NCBI GenBank assembly: GCA_964495075.1
Contig: CAZBUJ010000005.1
Location: 62,001 to 126,000, forward strand
DNA: 64,000 nt
Direction of reading: 5' to 3'
Source: JAFGJQ01 sp964495075
Lineage (GTDB): Bacteria > Planctomycetota > Phycisphaerae > UBA1845
Shown: in pieces, positions 18,657-27,312 of the stretch
Layout of the letters: every line of letters starts with the position of its first letter
Numbering within the stretch: the first letter of the stretch is position 1
Notes under the pieces: model-generated
The model's input: the letters and a program-made list of their open reading frames with translations, nothing else
What the model was told of the DNA's origin: nothing
Databases searched by the model: none
Translations under genes and position numbers: made by a program

Positions 18657-18921
18657 GGTCATCGGAGTGGTCACGCTGTCCCGGTCGCTGGAGGGAGTTA
18701 CCGGCGGCCGGTACGTCGTCGTCGTTCCGGAGAGCGGCGATGCGATTCGCCACGGCGCGGCGCCGACCGGCGACCCGGTGGTGGTCTACGACGAACTGAG
18801 CCCCGGGTTGGGGACACGGGTGGCGTTCAGCGAGGGGCGGGAGGCCGCGATGCCGTTCCACCCGCGACCGGTGCCCGTCGACGCGTACTGCGCGGCGATC
18901 CTGGATGACGTGCGGATATAG
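18643..18921 (+). CDS. BMC-P shell vertex protein 3 (EutN/CcmL family)
   Basis: A 92-aa EutN/CcmL-type protein: GKVIGVVTLSRSLEGVTGGR at the N terminus, followed by VVVYDELSPGLGTRVAFSEG. It is more divergent than the other two vertex proteins, with a C-terminal PRPVPVDAYCAAILDDV. The start is ATG at 18643 (or 18649), overlapping the 3' end of the RpiB-like gene by 14 bases. Three BMC-P genes are also typical of the described planctomycete locus. Confidence 0.9.
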   Translation: MRMGKVIGVVTLSRSLEGVTGGRYVVVVPESGDAIRHGAAPTGDPVVVYDELSPGLGTRVAFSEGREAAMPFHPRPVPVDAYCAAILDDVRI

Positions 18922-18951
18922 GCCCGCCACGAGCAGAGAAGGCGAACAGCC

Positions 18952-20271
18952 ATGACGCAAAAGACACTGGACACCAAGCTGGCCATGCTTCGGCGTGATC
19001 CGCACGGCAGGGCGTTTATCCTCGCCGACGCCAAGGACGCCGACATGGCATTCGGAATCGCCGCCCCGGGCATGAGCCCGGAACATCACGCCCATGAGGG
19101 TCGGTTCCGCAGCCTCGAAGAGTACCGCGAGAGCATCCGGCAAGTGGTCCGCCAGGGCGTCGTCGACATCGTGCTCATGTCCCCCCACACGAGTTCGATC
19201 CTGACCATCAACGAGGGGATCTTCGAAGGCACGGGCGTCACGCCGGCTGCTCGGGCCAACGACACCAGCGACATCCACGTGGTGCGGAGCGGCATCTACC
19301 CGACGGAGCCGTCCCGGCCCTTCCAGTCCACGACGATCGATCACATTCAGTGCGGGCACGTGGACTGCGGCGAGGTGGAGCGGGCGAAGGGGGCGAATCT
19401 CGGCCTCTACAGCGTCACGTTCAACAACGATGTCGAGCGGGACCGCTGCACGCTCGAGCACTACAAGCAGTTCCGCATCGAAGCGGAACGCAAAGGGTTC
19501 CGGCACTTTCTCGAAGTGTTCGACCCCAACGCGGCCCAGTCGTCGATCGACCCCGCGGCGCTGGGCGGGTTCGTCAACGACATGATCGCCCGCATGCTGG
19601 CCGGCGTGCCGGAAGCGGGTCGTCCCGTGTTTCTCAAGATGGCCTATCACGGCCCGAAGTTCACCGAGGAACTGGCTCAGTACGACCCGTCGTTGATCAT
19701 CGGCGTGCTGGGCGGGTCGGCCGGGACGACCTATGACGCCTTCAAGTTGATCGCGGATGCCCAGAAGTACGGTGCGCGGGCGGCCCTGTTCGGCCGGAAG
19801 ATCAACAACGCCGAACACCAGCTCGCGTTTACCGAAATGCTGGGGCGGATCGTCAACGGCGACGTGTCGCCGGAGGAGGCGGTGTACGCCTACCACGGCG
19901 TGTTGGCCGCGTTGAACATCCGACCGCATCGTCCACTGGAGGAAGACCTTCAGCTCACGGACGTCGCGGTCAACTACAGCGGGACCGGCACCCGCGTCAC
20001 GGTGCCCGGGTGGCCGGTAGGCCACGGCGGCGGCCGGCCGCCGGCGAAGGCGGTNNNNNNNNNNCCGGGGGGGACAAACCCCGGGGCCCCGGCCCCCGGC
20101 GCCCGGGGGCGGGGGGGCCGGGCGGCCCCGGGCGGCGGCGGGCCGCCGGCGAAGGCGGTCACGCCGGCCACGCTCGCCGACGCGGCCGGTCGTCCCGACT
20201 TCGCCAACATGAGCAGCGCCGAGCGGCTGGCCTACCACCGCCGGCGGATGCGCGGAATCGGGAAGGTGTGA
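18952..20271 (+). CDS. Putative TIM-barrel aldolase (DeoC/LacD-like) of the BMC locus, with assembly gap near 3' end
   Basis: About 345 well-behaved residues look like a class I aldolase barrel: AFILADAKDADMAFG on an early strand, VFLKMAYHGPK with a Lys that could form the Schiff base, LGGSAGTTYDAFKLIADA, and ALFGRKINNAEHQL near the phosphate-binding end. I do not recognise the exact family, and the assignment rests on fold-like motifs. After residue 345 the sequence enters a 10-N gap and low-complexity GC DNA; removing the flanking repeat would join the halves directly. The real C terminus (NMSSAERLAYHRRRMRGIG) is a basic helix that could be an encapsulation peptide. The TGA overlaps the ATG of the next gene. 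Confidence 0.6.
   Translation: MTQKTLDTKLAMLRRDPHGRAFILADAKDADMAFGIAAPGMSPEHHAHEGRFRSLEEYRESIRQVVRQGVVDIVLMSPHTSSILTINEGIFEGTGVTPAARANDTSDIHVVRSGIYPTEPSRPFQSTTIDHIQCGHVDCGEVERAKGANLGLYSVTFNNDVERDRCTLEHYKQFRIEAERKGFRHFLEVFDPNAAQSSIDPAALGGFVNDMIARMLAGVPEAGRPVFLKMAYHGPKFTEELAQYDPSLIIGVLGGSAGTTYDAFKLIADAQKYGARAALFGRKINNAEHQLAFTEMLGRIVNGDVSPEEAVYAYHGVLAALNIRPHRPLEEDLQLTDVAVNYSGTGTRVTVPGWPVGHGGGRPPAKAXXXXPGGTNPGAPAPGARGRGGRAAPGGGGPPAKAVTPATLADAAGRPDFANMSSAERLAYHRRRMRGIGKV
20036..20159. other. Assembly gap and low-complexity artefact flanked by a 19-bp direct repeat
   Basis: The 19-mer GGCCGCCGGCGAAGGCGGT occurs at 20036-20054 and again at 20141-20159. Between them are 10 Ns and about 76 bases of C/G runs. 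This is the picture of two contig ends with the same sequence, joined with a nominal gap and poor-quality bases. The coding frame is probably continuous when one copy of the repeat is used. Confidence 0.85.
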
Positions 20272-21599
20272 TGGCGACGATCGGTTCGACATCGGCAGGG
20301 CGACTCGAGCGCATCGAGGCGTGCGGCGTGGTCGGAGCGGGTGGGGCCGGCTTTCCCACGCACGTCAAACTCGCGGGGCGGGCGGAGTGCATTATCCTCA
20401 ACGCGGCCGAGTGCGAACCCCTGTTGCACAAGGACAAGGAGATGCTGCGGGCCTACCCGGACGAGATCCTGGCCGGGCTGACCACCGCGGGTGAGTTGGT
20501 CGGGGCGAAGGAGATCGTCGTCGGGATCAAGAGCAAGTACGCCGACGTGATCGAATTGCTGTCGCCGCGGATGCCGGCCGGCGGACGGATCGTGCCACTG
20601 TCGGACAGTTATCCGAGTGGCGACGAGTTCGTGCTGGTCTACGACGTCACGGGCAAGGTGATCCCGCCGGGCGGGATACCGCCGCACGTCGGCTGCGTGG
20701 TGATCAACGTCGAGACGGCCTACAACATCGCGGCTGGGGTTCCCGTCACCGACAAGTTCCTGACCGTGGCCGGTGCGGTTCACTCGCCGGTCACGCTTCG
20801 CGTGCCGGTCGGCCTCAGTATCGGTGAGGCGATCGCGTTGGCGGGCGGGGCGTGGACGGCGTCGCCGCGCGTTCTGACGGGCGGCGTGATGATGGGGGCG
20901 TTGGCGTCGCTGGACGATCCGATCAGCAAGACGTGCGGCGGGCTGATCGTCCTGGACGCCGACCACGTCGTGGTTCGGCGGTACGAGGCGCCGTGGAAGA
21001 CGATCGCCCGGATCGGGGCGAGTGCGTGCGACCAGTGTTCGTTCTGCACCGAGTTCTGTCCGCGGTATCTGCTGGGCCATCCCATCGAGCCGCACAAGGC
21101 GATGCGATCGCTCGGTTTCGTCGAGGATCGTGAACCGGCGGTAGTCGGCACGCAGTTCTGCTGCGAGTGCAACCTGTGCACGATGATCGCATGCCCGGAG
21201 GACCTGGATCCGAAAAACGTGTGCACGCGTAACAAGGGCCGTTTGGCGGCGGCCGGCGAGAAGTGGACGGTGGACGCGCATCCGTACCGGGCGGAGTTGC
21301 ACTTGGACAACCGGCGGGTGCCGGTGAGTCGACTGATGCTCAAGCTCGGCCTGCGGCAGTTCAAAAACGAGGGTCCGTTGCGGGAGCCCCACTGCCAGCC
21401 GGCCCGGGTCGTGCTGCCTCTGAAGCAGCATGCGGGTCCGCCCGCCCGGCCGGTGATTCACGACGGGGCGAAGGTGCAGCGGGGCGACGAGGTGGCGCGG
21501 CCGAACGACGGGGCACGGGGGGCGCGGATCCACGCGAGCATCGCGGGCGCGTGCCGCGTGCTGGCGGACCGGATCGTCATCGAGCGGAGCAAGCCATGA
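20271..21599 (+). CDS. pduS: PduS-like RnfC-type iron-sulfur flavoprotein
   Basis: The 442-aa protein matches PduS. It has an N-terminal RnfC-type nucleotide and flavin-binding region (GVVGAGGAGFPTHVK), an SLBB-like domain around residues 160-240 (LTVAGAVHSPVTLRVPVG), and two 4Fe-4S motifs, CDQCSFCTEFCP and CCECNLCTMIACP. In the propanediol BMC, PduS passes electrons from NAD(P)H and also reduces cobalamin; no B12-dependent enzyme is visible here, so an electron-transfer role is likelier. The ATG at 20271 overlaps the TGA of the aldolase gene, and the stop overlaps the BMC-T start, so coupling is tight. Confidence 0.93.
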   Translation: MATIGSTSAGRLERIEACGVVGAGGAGFPTHVKLAGRAECIILNAAECEPLLHKDKEMLRAYPDEILAGLTTAGELVGAKEIVVGIKSKYADVIELLSPRMPAGGRIVPLSDSYPSGDEFVLVYDVTGKVIPPGGIPPHVGCVVINVETAYNIAAGVPVTDKFLTVAGAVHSPVTLRVPVGLSIGEAIALAGGAWTASPRVLTGGVMMGALASLDDPISKTCGGLIVLDADHVVVRRYEAPWKTIARIGASACDQCSFCTEFCPRYLLGHPIEPHKAMRSLGFVEDREPAVVGTQFCCECNLCTMIACPEDLDPKNVCTRNKGRLAAAGEKWTVDAHPYRAELHLDNRRVPVSRLMLKLGLRQFKNEGPLREPHCQPARVVLPLKQHAGPPARPVIHDGAKVQRGDEVARPNDGARGARIHASIAGACRVLADRIVIERSKP

Positions 21600-22174
21600 T
21601 GGAGGCGGTTGGCATCATCGAGTTGACGAGCGTGGGAATCGGCTACGTCGTGCAGGACGCGATGCTGAAGGCCGCCGATATCCGGATCCTGCTCGCCCGG
21701 ACCATCTGCTCGGGCAAGTACATCATTGCGGTGACGGGGAGGGTGGCGGAGGTGTCGACCGCGGTGGAGGACGGGCTGTCGGCCGCCCCCGACGGCGTGA
21801 TCGACCACTGCGTGATCCCGCAGGTGCATCCCGCCGTGTTCAAGAGTCTCGGGCAGGCGGTGGAGTTGCACGTGCCGATGTCCGGCACCGACAAGGAACG
21901 CGTTCCCGGGGCGTTGGGCGTGGTGGAGACCTATTCGGGCGTCAGCGTGCTCGAGGCGGCCGACGCCGCGGCGAAGGCCGCCAACGTGACGCTTGCCCGC
22001 ATCCATCTGGCCATGGCGCTGGGCGGCAAGGGGTACATGCTGATGGCGGGTTCGGTGTCCGACGTGCAGGCGGCGGTCGGTGCGGCGGCGGAGGTCGTGC
22101 GTCGGAAGGGTCTGCTTGTTTCGGCGGTGGCGATCAGCGGACCATCTCGCGAGTTGTTCGCCGAGTACATCTGA
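21596..22174 (+). CDS. pduT: BMC-T shell protein, PduT type with an Fe-S pore Cys
   Basis: A 192-aa tandem BMC-domain protein. The first domain begins AVGIIELTSVGIGYVVQDAM and the second ALGVVETYSGVSVLEAADAA. At residues 36-41 the sequence TICSGK aligns with the TICPGK loop of PduT, whose Cys holds a 4Fe-4S cluster at the pore of the trimer; here it is Cys38. PduS and PduT are thought to work together to move electrons across the shell, and these two genes overlap (ATGA). Start ATG 21596, or 21599. It is the last gene of the operon. Confidence 0.93.
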   Translation: MMEAVGIIELTSVGIGYVVQDAMLKAADIRILLARTICSGKYIIAVTGRVAEVSTAVEDGLSAAPDGVIDHCVIPQVHPAVFKSLGQAVELHVPMSGTDKERVPGALGVVETYSGVSVLEAADAAAKAANVTLARIHLAMALGGKGYMLMAGSVSDVQAAVGAAAEVVRRKGLLVSAVAISGPSRELFAEYI

Positions 22175-22179
22175 ATCGC

Positions 22180-22391
22180 GACGTACGAACTACCACGTGC
22201 AGACTATCCATCACAAACGAGGCGTCGTTTGGTTACGTCAGCCGGCGTAGCGGGTGGCCGGTTCGGGCGACGCGCAGTCCGCCGTCATCCGCAGCCTGCA
22301 CCGCCGGAACCCGATACACGCTCCGTCATCCCAATGGTCGCCCAGAGGCGATGCCTCGTTGGGGATTTGTAGTTTGGTGATCGGCGATTCG
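22180..22391. repeat. Heptad-armed intergenic repeat, copy D
   Basis: This degenerate copy lies between the convergent BMC operon end and the glycoside hydrolase gene. The core GTCAGCCGGCGTAGCG and the CCGTCATCCCA segment followed by GAGGCGATGCCTC match copy A closely (one or two changes per 16 bases). The left arm (GAACTACC, GACTATCC) is more worn than in copies B and C. The right arm contains GCCTCGTT and GATTTGTAG. Confidence 0.55.
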
Positions 22392-24098
22392 TCAGCCCGG
22401 TCCTTGGAACGCGCCGGCGAACGCCGCGTAGTCGGTGCCGTCCACATCCCCGTCGGCGTCGAAGTGGGCGTGAAAGCAGTCCGGGTAACGCTGGTCGACG
22501 TCCTCGCCCGCGAAGCAGGCTTGAAACCGGGCGGCGTCGGACAGGTCGACATCCCCATCGTCGTCGAAATCGCCGAGGGCGGCCTCGTACACCTCGAACT
22601 CCGGAATGCGCGTGTAGTTGTCGATGCCCGGGTCGGTGACGAAGAGACACACGTGCTGCACGAATCGTGGCACGTAGTAGCGTCGGGCGGTGCTGTCCAG
22701 GTGCTCCACGTTGAAGACCAGGCTGTCGATCTCCCACGGCCCGGCGGCGCCGTCGGCCGTCTGGAGTTGGAAGGCCTCGGTGTTGTAGTACTCGGGCTCG
22801 CCGCCCGCCCCGGCGTGTCGGACCACCATGCCACTGAGCGGTCGCACGCGGCCCAGATCGAGTTGCAGCCAGTGGGGTGGCGACGAACCGTCACTGACCC
22901 ATTTGCTCCCGGCGTCAATGACCCCGTCGATGGCTTTTTCGCCGGTCCAGTCGGGGCCGAAGTCGGAGTCGGTGGTGGCGCCGATCGCCCCGAGGGCGAT
23001 GTTCGCGCCGGGCGGCTCGCCTTCGTACATGCGTGGGGGGGCCGTCTCGCCGGGCGTCCCGCTGGGATAGTCGAGGGTGCACGCGTACTGGAACGCGTCC
23101 CACAGATCGTTGTCCGGCCCCGGCGGCCCGTAGTCGCGCAGGTTGAGGATCGAGTAATACTCCCAGCCGGGCATGTCGTCGTAAATGAACCAGCAGGCAC
23201 TGCTGACGGGGTGGGTGCCCGGCGTTTCGTTCCACACGTGGAGGTCGGTGAAAGCGCCGTGCAGGAACTGCGCACTTTGCGCCTCCATCGCTTCCGTGAT
23301 GGGTTCCACGCGACGGTTCCACTCGGTCATGTGGACCGGCTTTCCGGTGTAGCCTTTCTCGTCGATCAGGGCGAGTTGGCTGACGTAGCCCGACTGAAGG
23401 TCCGCCCGGGCCGCCGTGGCGTCGTACCACGGCGCGGCGTAAGCGTGGATGGCGAACCCGTCCACCTCGTCCGGCGTGAGCCGGTCGCACATCTGGCCGA
23501 GGTACTCGTTGCCGTCGGTGTGCCGCACGCCGGGGATGACCGCTCCCGGCGACACGGGCCCGACGAGGACGATCTGTTCGCCGAGCGGGCTGTCGACGGA
23601 TTTGATGGCCGCCCGGATCTGGCGGTACATGTCGACGTACGTTTCGGCCGTCAATTCGCTGCCGCCCCATTCGGCCAGAATGTTCATCTCGTTGCCGATC
23701 TGCCACACGTGACAGACGTCGGACAGGGCGGTGGCGGCGGCCTGCACGTCGACGAGATACTGGTCGCGATGTTCGGGGAAGGGGACGGTCTCGCCCCAGT
23801 TGCGTTCGATCCGCACGATGAGGGTGTGGCCGCGGTCGACCATGGCCGAGAACCGGTTGTCGCGCTGCCACTCGGCCCCCCACCAGACGTCGCTGTCGGT
23901 CTGCACGATCTCGAGCGACCAGATGCCTTTGCCGCCGGTCATGGACTCCACGATGCTCCCGGCGGCGTCGCCGTAGAAATGGATCCCGTAGAGCCAGGGG
24001 GAGTCGTCGGCGTGGGCGGGGGCGGTGATGGCCAGGCCGCCCGCCACGAGGGCGAGATACATAACCCGTTTAACTGTTCCCCGCGTTGAGGAATGCAT
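22392..24098 (-). CDS. Secreted clan GH-A-like glycosidase with F5/8C-like and dockerin-like domains
   Basis: A 568-aa exported protein. The signal peptide ends at AHA (residue 30). The catalytic region (residues about 35-330) looks like a (beta/alpha)8 hydrolase of clan GH-A: Glu137 in QIGNEMN is the likely acid/base and Glu259 in VHMTEWNRR the likely nucleophile. A galactose-binding (discoidin) domain follows at about 360-500 (SDGSSPPHWLQLDLGRV). The last 60 residues carry two EF-hand repeats of dockerin type (DFDDDGDVDLSDAARF, DADGDVDGTDYAAF). The exact family is not recognised. The start ATG 24098 has GGAGG 10 nt upstream; an upstream in-frame extension looks non-coding. Confidence 0.75.
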   Translation of the reverse strand: MHSSTRGTVKRVMYLALVAGGLAITAPAHADDSPWLYGIHFYGDAAGSIVESMTGGKGIWSLEIVQTDSDVWWGAEWQRDNRFSAMVDRGHTLIVRIERNWGETVPFPEHRDQYLVDVQAAATALSDVCHVWQIGNEMNILAEWGGSELTAETYVDMYRQIRAAIKSVDSPLGEQIVLVGPVSPGAVIPGVRHTDGNEYLGQMCDRLTPDEVDGFAIHAYAAPWYDATAARADLQSGYVSQLALIDEKGYTGKPVHMTEWNRRVEPITEAMEAQSAQFLHGAFTDLHVWNETPGTHPVSSACWFIYDDMPGWEYYSILNLRDYGPPGPDNDLWDAFQYACTLDYPSGTPGETAPPRMYEGEPPGANIALGAIGATTDSDFGPDWTGEKAIDGVIDAGSKWVSDGSSPPHWLQLDLGRVRPLSGMVVRHAGAGGEPEYYNTEAFQLQTADGAAGPWEIDSLVFNVEHLDSTARRYYVPRFVQHVCLFVTDPGIDNYTRIPEFEVYEAALGDFDDDGDVDLSDAARFQACFAGEDVDQRYPDCFHAHFDADGDVDGTDYAAFAGAFQGPG

Positions 24099-24159
24099 GG
24101 CGTGGTACCCTCCGTTGCGGTGCGCGTCCCCGGCTTGCGGGATTGGCCGAAGCGAAAGA

Positions 24160-24188
24160 GCCGGGCTGCCCGCTCGGGGCTGCCCGGC
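24160..24188 (-). terminator. Possible hairpin terminator between two secreted-protein genes
   Basis: On the minus strand, GCCGGGC (24188-24182) can pair with GCCCGGC (24166-24160), separated by 15 nt, and is followed by TCTTTCGCTT. It lies 53 nt after the stop of the upstream dockerin gene and before the ribosome-binding site of the next gene, so it could limit read-through. A similar stem follows the Trp-rich gene near 39594-39624. Confidence 0.35.
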
Positions 24189-24240
24189 CCGGTCTATGTT
24201 CATCCCCCTTGTCGTTCCCGTCAGCGGCGCGGACCGCGGA

Positions 24241-25299
24241 CTACATGCCGGGGCCATCGAGAATCGCTTCGAAGTCCGGGTAGTCGGCCAGGTCGACGGA
24301 GCTGTCCTCGTTGAAGTCGAAGCGGTAGCACCCGTTCTGGGTGGCGTCGCCTTCGAAGCAGAACTGGAAGGCCGCGAAATCGGCGAGGTCGCGATCGCCG
24401 TCGTAGTCGATGTCGCCCCACGGGGTGGGAGCAGCCGGGTCGCCCGGTGCGAATACGTCGACCTCCTTGATGATGGGCGCCTCGAACGCACGGCGTACGC
24501 CGTCCACATCGAGCTCCTCGTCAAAGTCGGCACAGGTGGTGATCCAGTCTTCGCCCTCGTTGAAACTGCCGTTCCATTCGTCCTGGAATCGGCCGGGGGC
24601 GCCCAGCGGGGCGTTGCCGACGCAGTAGAAGACGAACCGCAACTGCGTGGCCGCTTCGACCAGGGTATCGCTGTTGAACTCGCGGAGTTCGGTGACGCTC
24701 GCCCGATCGTCCAGGAAGTTGATCGTCAGGAACGGCACCGACTTGACTTCTTCGGCCACCAGGAAGTACGTCACCCCGCCGTCCTGCGACGCCCACAGGT
24801 CGTAGTGGTGGTAGACGCGGGCATTGCCGGGGGCCGCGGGATCTTCGTTCGCCGAGAAGACGCGGACCGTTCCGATGTCCTGGGGCGACCCGAGGTCGTA
24901 GCGGGCCACGAGGGCCGCCTTGGCGTAGTCGCGGAGCACGGCGTCGGTCAGTCCGCCTTCAATGCCGTCGGTGAGGTCGGCCATGTCGCCTGAGCAGCAG
25001 GGATGGAAGCCCTGGTCGTACTCTCCGGGCCGAAGGGCCATGCAGCCACCTGCCCAGTAGGCCAGGTGCCACGCGTAGACGTCGTGCTCCTCGTCGATAT
25101 AGTCCAGGAACAGTTCATGGGCTTCGCGGCCTTCGTCGGTTCCGACGTTTTCATGCAGGAGGTCGAGGTCGCTGACGTCTTTGCTCAGGCCGCTCAGCGT
25201 GGTTGACAGTTCCGAGAGGACGATCGGTTCTGCCTGGGCCGCGGGTCCTGTCACCGCGATCAGCACTCCCAGCAGCCCGGCGATTACTTTTGCGTTCAT
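24241..25299 (-). CDS. Secreted dockerin-type protein with a shared galactose-binding-like domain
   Basis: A 352-aa exported protein with signal peptide MNAKVIAGLLGVLIAVTG cleaved near AQA. Residues about 20-290 contain a domain that also occurs in the proteins at 27387-28145 and 31162-33387: DLTDGIEGG, ARYDLGSPQDIGTVRVFSAN, RFVFYCVGN and IIKEVDVF appear in the same order. Two dockerin-like EF hands end the protein (DIDYDGDRDLADFAAF, DFNEDSSVDLADYPDF). The function is unknown; surface carbohydrate binding is a guess. Start ATG 25299 with GAGGAG upstream. It lies 69 nt downstream of the pseudopilin gene and may share its transcript. Confidence 0.8.
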   Translation of the reverse strand: MNAKVIAGLLGVLIAVTGPAAQAEPIVLSELSTTLSGLSKDVSDLDLLHENVGTDEGREAHELFLDYIDEEHDVYAWHLAYWAGGCMALRPGEYDQGFHPCCSGDMADLTDGIEGGLTDAVLRDYAKAALVARYDLGSPQDIGTVRVFSANEDPAAPGNARVYHHYDLWASQDGGVTYFLVAEEVKSVPFLTINFLDDRASVTELREFNSDTLVEAATQLRFVFYCVGNAPLGAPGRFQDEWNGSFNEGEDWITTCADFDEELDVDGVRRAFEAPIIKEVDVFAPGDPAAPTPWGDIDYDGDRDLADFAAFQFCFEGDATQNGCYRFDFNEDSSVDLADYPDFEAILDGPGM

Positions 25300-25368
25300 G
25301 TGTTCTTTCTCCTCAACATCCGATCTGACGTGAGTGTGAGCCCCCACTCTCGATCCAACCAGTTTTTC

Positions 25369-26298
25369 TTACCACCAGGTCAAATCCCCACCGCGATACA
25401 GCGTGGCCGCGCGGGCCGCGTTGGAGTAGCCGCTACTGCCGATTCCGGCCCGGAGCAACTCACGGAAGTGCGCGGGTCCCTTCCATTCGACGTGTGCATC
25501 GCCGAACAATTCGTTGGCCCCCGTGAGATTCGGTGGACGGAATTGGGAGGAGGTGCCTCCAAACGGCGCGCCCCAGCCGGCGCCGTGATTGATGCGCCAC
25601 TGCCGCGGGGTGCCGCCGTTCCAGAGCATGACCACGTCCGCCATCAGCACGCGGGTGCTGTCGGGCTCGTACTTGCAGTACGACGCGCGTTTCTTCCGGA
25701 CCCAGTTCTTGTCGTCCTCGCTCAACGTGGGGGGCAGCGGCAGGGTTTCCTCTCTTTTGGCAGGGTTGTTGGCGTAATCCTGTAGCGCGGCGAAGTACGA
25801 GTACCCGATATGGATGTACGCGTCCTCGGTCGGCATCGGGCTGGAATCCTCCGGGTCGGCCGGGGTTCCGTCGGGCCAGCGGCCGGACAGCCGGTTCACC
25901 GCCCAGATTTCCGACTCCTTGATGAACGGGCAGTAGAACACGGGATGAGCTCGCGTGCGGGCATCGCCTTCTTCGTTCAGCCGCATCCCGCCTATGTTTT
26001 CCGCGATCACCTTGTGCACGGAGTAGCCCCAGAAACCGGGCGCTTCGCGATCTTCGGCCCGGGTGGCGTCGCCGAGCGAGTCCTGGTGCGGGAACCGCAA
26101 GTACGTCAAGTTGTACGACATCAGTGACACACCGATGTCATGCAACTGCGCGGCACACTTGGTGTTCTTGGCTTGGATTCGGGCTTTCTTGAGGGAGGGC
26201 AGCAGGATCGAGATGAGCAGTGCGATGATCGATACGACGACCAGTAGCTCGATCAGCGTGAAGCCCCTGTTTGTCCCTCCGATTTGCGTGCGTCTCAT
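25369..26298 (-). CDS. Prepilin-type pseudopilin (type II secretion/DUF1559-like)
   Basis: A 309-aa protein with the prepilin cleavage and methylation signature RGFTLIELLVVVSIIALLIS near the N terminus (cleavage after Gly), a long hydrophobic helix, and a C-terminal ANELFGDAHVEW typical of the planctomycete pseudopilin family with an H-X9-DG-like end. Such proteins form pseudopili or surface filaments and are present in many copies in Planctomycetota. The start is ATG 26298 (MRRTQIG); an upstream in-frame start at 26319 adds only 7 residues. It is the first gene of a minus-strand run. Confidence 0.85.
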   Translation of the reverse strand: MRRTQIGGTNRGFTLIELLVVVSIIALLISILLPSLKKARIQAKNTKCAAQLHDIGVSLMSYNLTYLRFPHQDSLGDATRAEDREAPGFWGYSVHKVIAENIGGMRLNEEGDARTRAHPVFYCPFIKESEIWAVNRLSGRWPDGTPADPEDSSPMPTEDAYIHIGYSYFAALQDYANNPAKREETLPLPPTLSEDDKNWVRKKRASYCKYEPDSTRVLMADVVMLWNGGTPRQWRINHGAGWGAPFGGTSSQFRPPNLTGANELFGDAHVEWKGPAHFRELLRAGIGSSGYSNAARAATLYRGGDLTWW

Positions 26299-27172
26299 CG
26301 TCCTGCAACCTCTCGTCACGAACGGGTCTGACTCGTTTCCGCTGCGCGTGTACCTCTCCCGTCAATTTTATCCGAATCGCACTGCCAAGGCTAGCGAATT
26401 CGTGCGCACGGCCTTGTGTCGGGCCTCGGCACTGCCCTCGCTTCGGTGATTTCTCTCTCATCGGCCGTCTACGGGCCGCAGCGACGATGGCGCTCGTACG
26501 CCGGACGGCGCACTTCCGAGAGCGCGTTTGTCGACAACACTGCGAAACGTCCAGCAGGGCGGGCATCGAGCCGGTGGAACCGTTGCGCATCGCGGCGCGA
26601 TCGCGCGGTGCGTGAGAGGTTTGCGGCAGGCCCGGTCGGGTGCGGCGCGGGTTCCATCGGCGGCACCGCCGCCGGCGACGGAGTGGTGATCTGTGGCGCG
26701 GAGAGGCAGTCCGGGCACTGCGCCCTTCGCGTGTGGCGCGGCGCGGCGACAGTACTACTGGCCGATTGGTAAGTTCCTATCGTGGGTGTCCGTCGGCGGC
26801 GGATCAGGCCGCCGATGCGCGTCCGCCGCCTGCCCCGCTCAACTCGAGCGAGGACGGCATATTATCGCGCCTGGCGGCAAGCGTTTCGCGCTGTCACTGA
26901 AATGCGATTCAACCTTGACTTACAGTTGCCGCCGAGGTCGGGACGCGGGGGGCGCCGAGGGGCGTGGGCTGGTAGATATCGGTCACACTCGCAGGGTTCG
27001 CCGGGGTGGCGACGCGGCGCGGACGCGCGGCGCCGCTTGCCGCCGCCCGGCCCACACGCGTCAGTGCCACCGGGTTGCATCATGCGACCTTTGCTTCACG
27101 TTCCGTGACGAAGCCGTCAGCGTGGAAGCGGCTCGAGACGCTGGTGCCGAGTCCTCGGAAGGCATGGATCTG
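26299..27172. other. Intergenic region with no supported gene
   Basis: This long gap separates the pseudopilin gene from the divergently read PEP-CTERM gene. ORFs up to 195 codons exist but have Arg/Pro/Ala-rich translations with no recognisable motif and no good ribosome-binding site. The part next to 26330 may hold the minus-strand promoter. I see no repeat or hairpin of note. Confidence 0.5.
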
Positions 27173-27201
27173 TTGAATCGATCGCCACGTTCCGGTAAAA
27201 T
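27173..27201 (+). promoter_or_regulatory. Sigma-70-like promoter of the PEP-CTERM gene
   Basis: TTGAAT at 27173-27178, a 17-nt spacer, and TAAAAT at 27196-27201 make a good match to the vegetative consensus (TTGACA/TATAAT). It lies 112 nt upstream of the small leader ORF and 186 nt upstream of the PEP-CTERM start. A matching rho-independent terminator ends the unit, so it is a self-contained transcript. Confidence 0.6.
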
Positions 27202-27312
27202 GAAATGGTCATTAGGGGGAAAGGACTCATCTGGTCTGGCAAGGCTCTCATACGATATCGCTCTAAAATCCGGCCGGTGAATCGCCCCCTTTTCGGTCAG
27301 GAGGAGGAGTGC

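Noticed and set aside
20065..20140. Gly/Pro-rich linker in the aldolase
   Set aside because: The sequence lies between duplicated 19-mers next to Ns and is best explained as an assembly fault.
26299..27172. ORFs up to 195 codons in the gap before the PEP-CTERM gene
   Set aside because: They lack ribosome-binding sites and motifs and have translations typical of non-coding GC-rich DNA.
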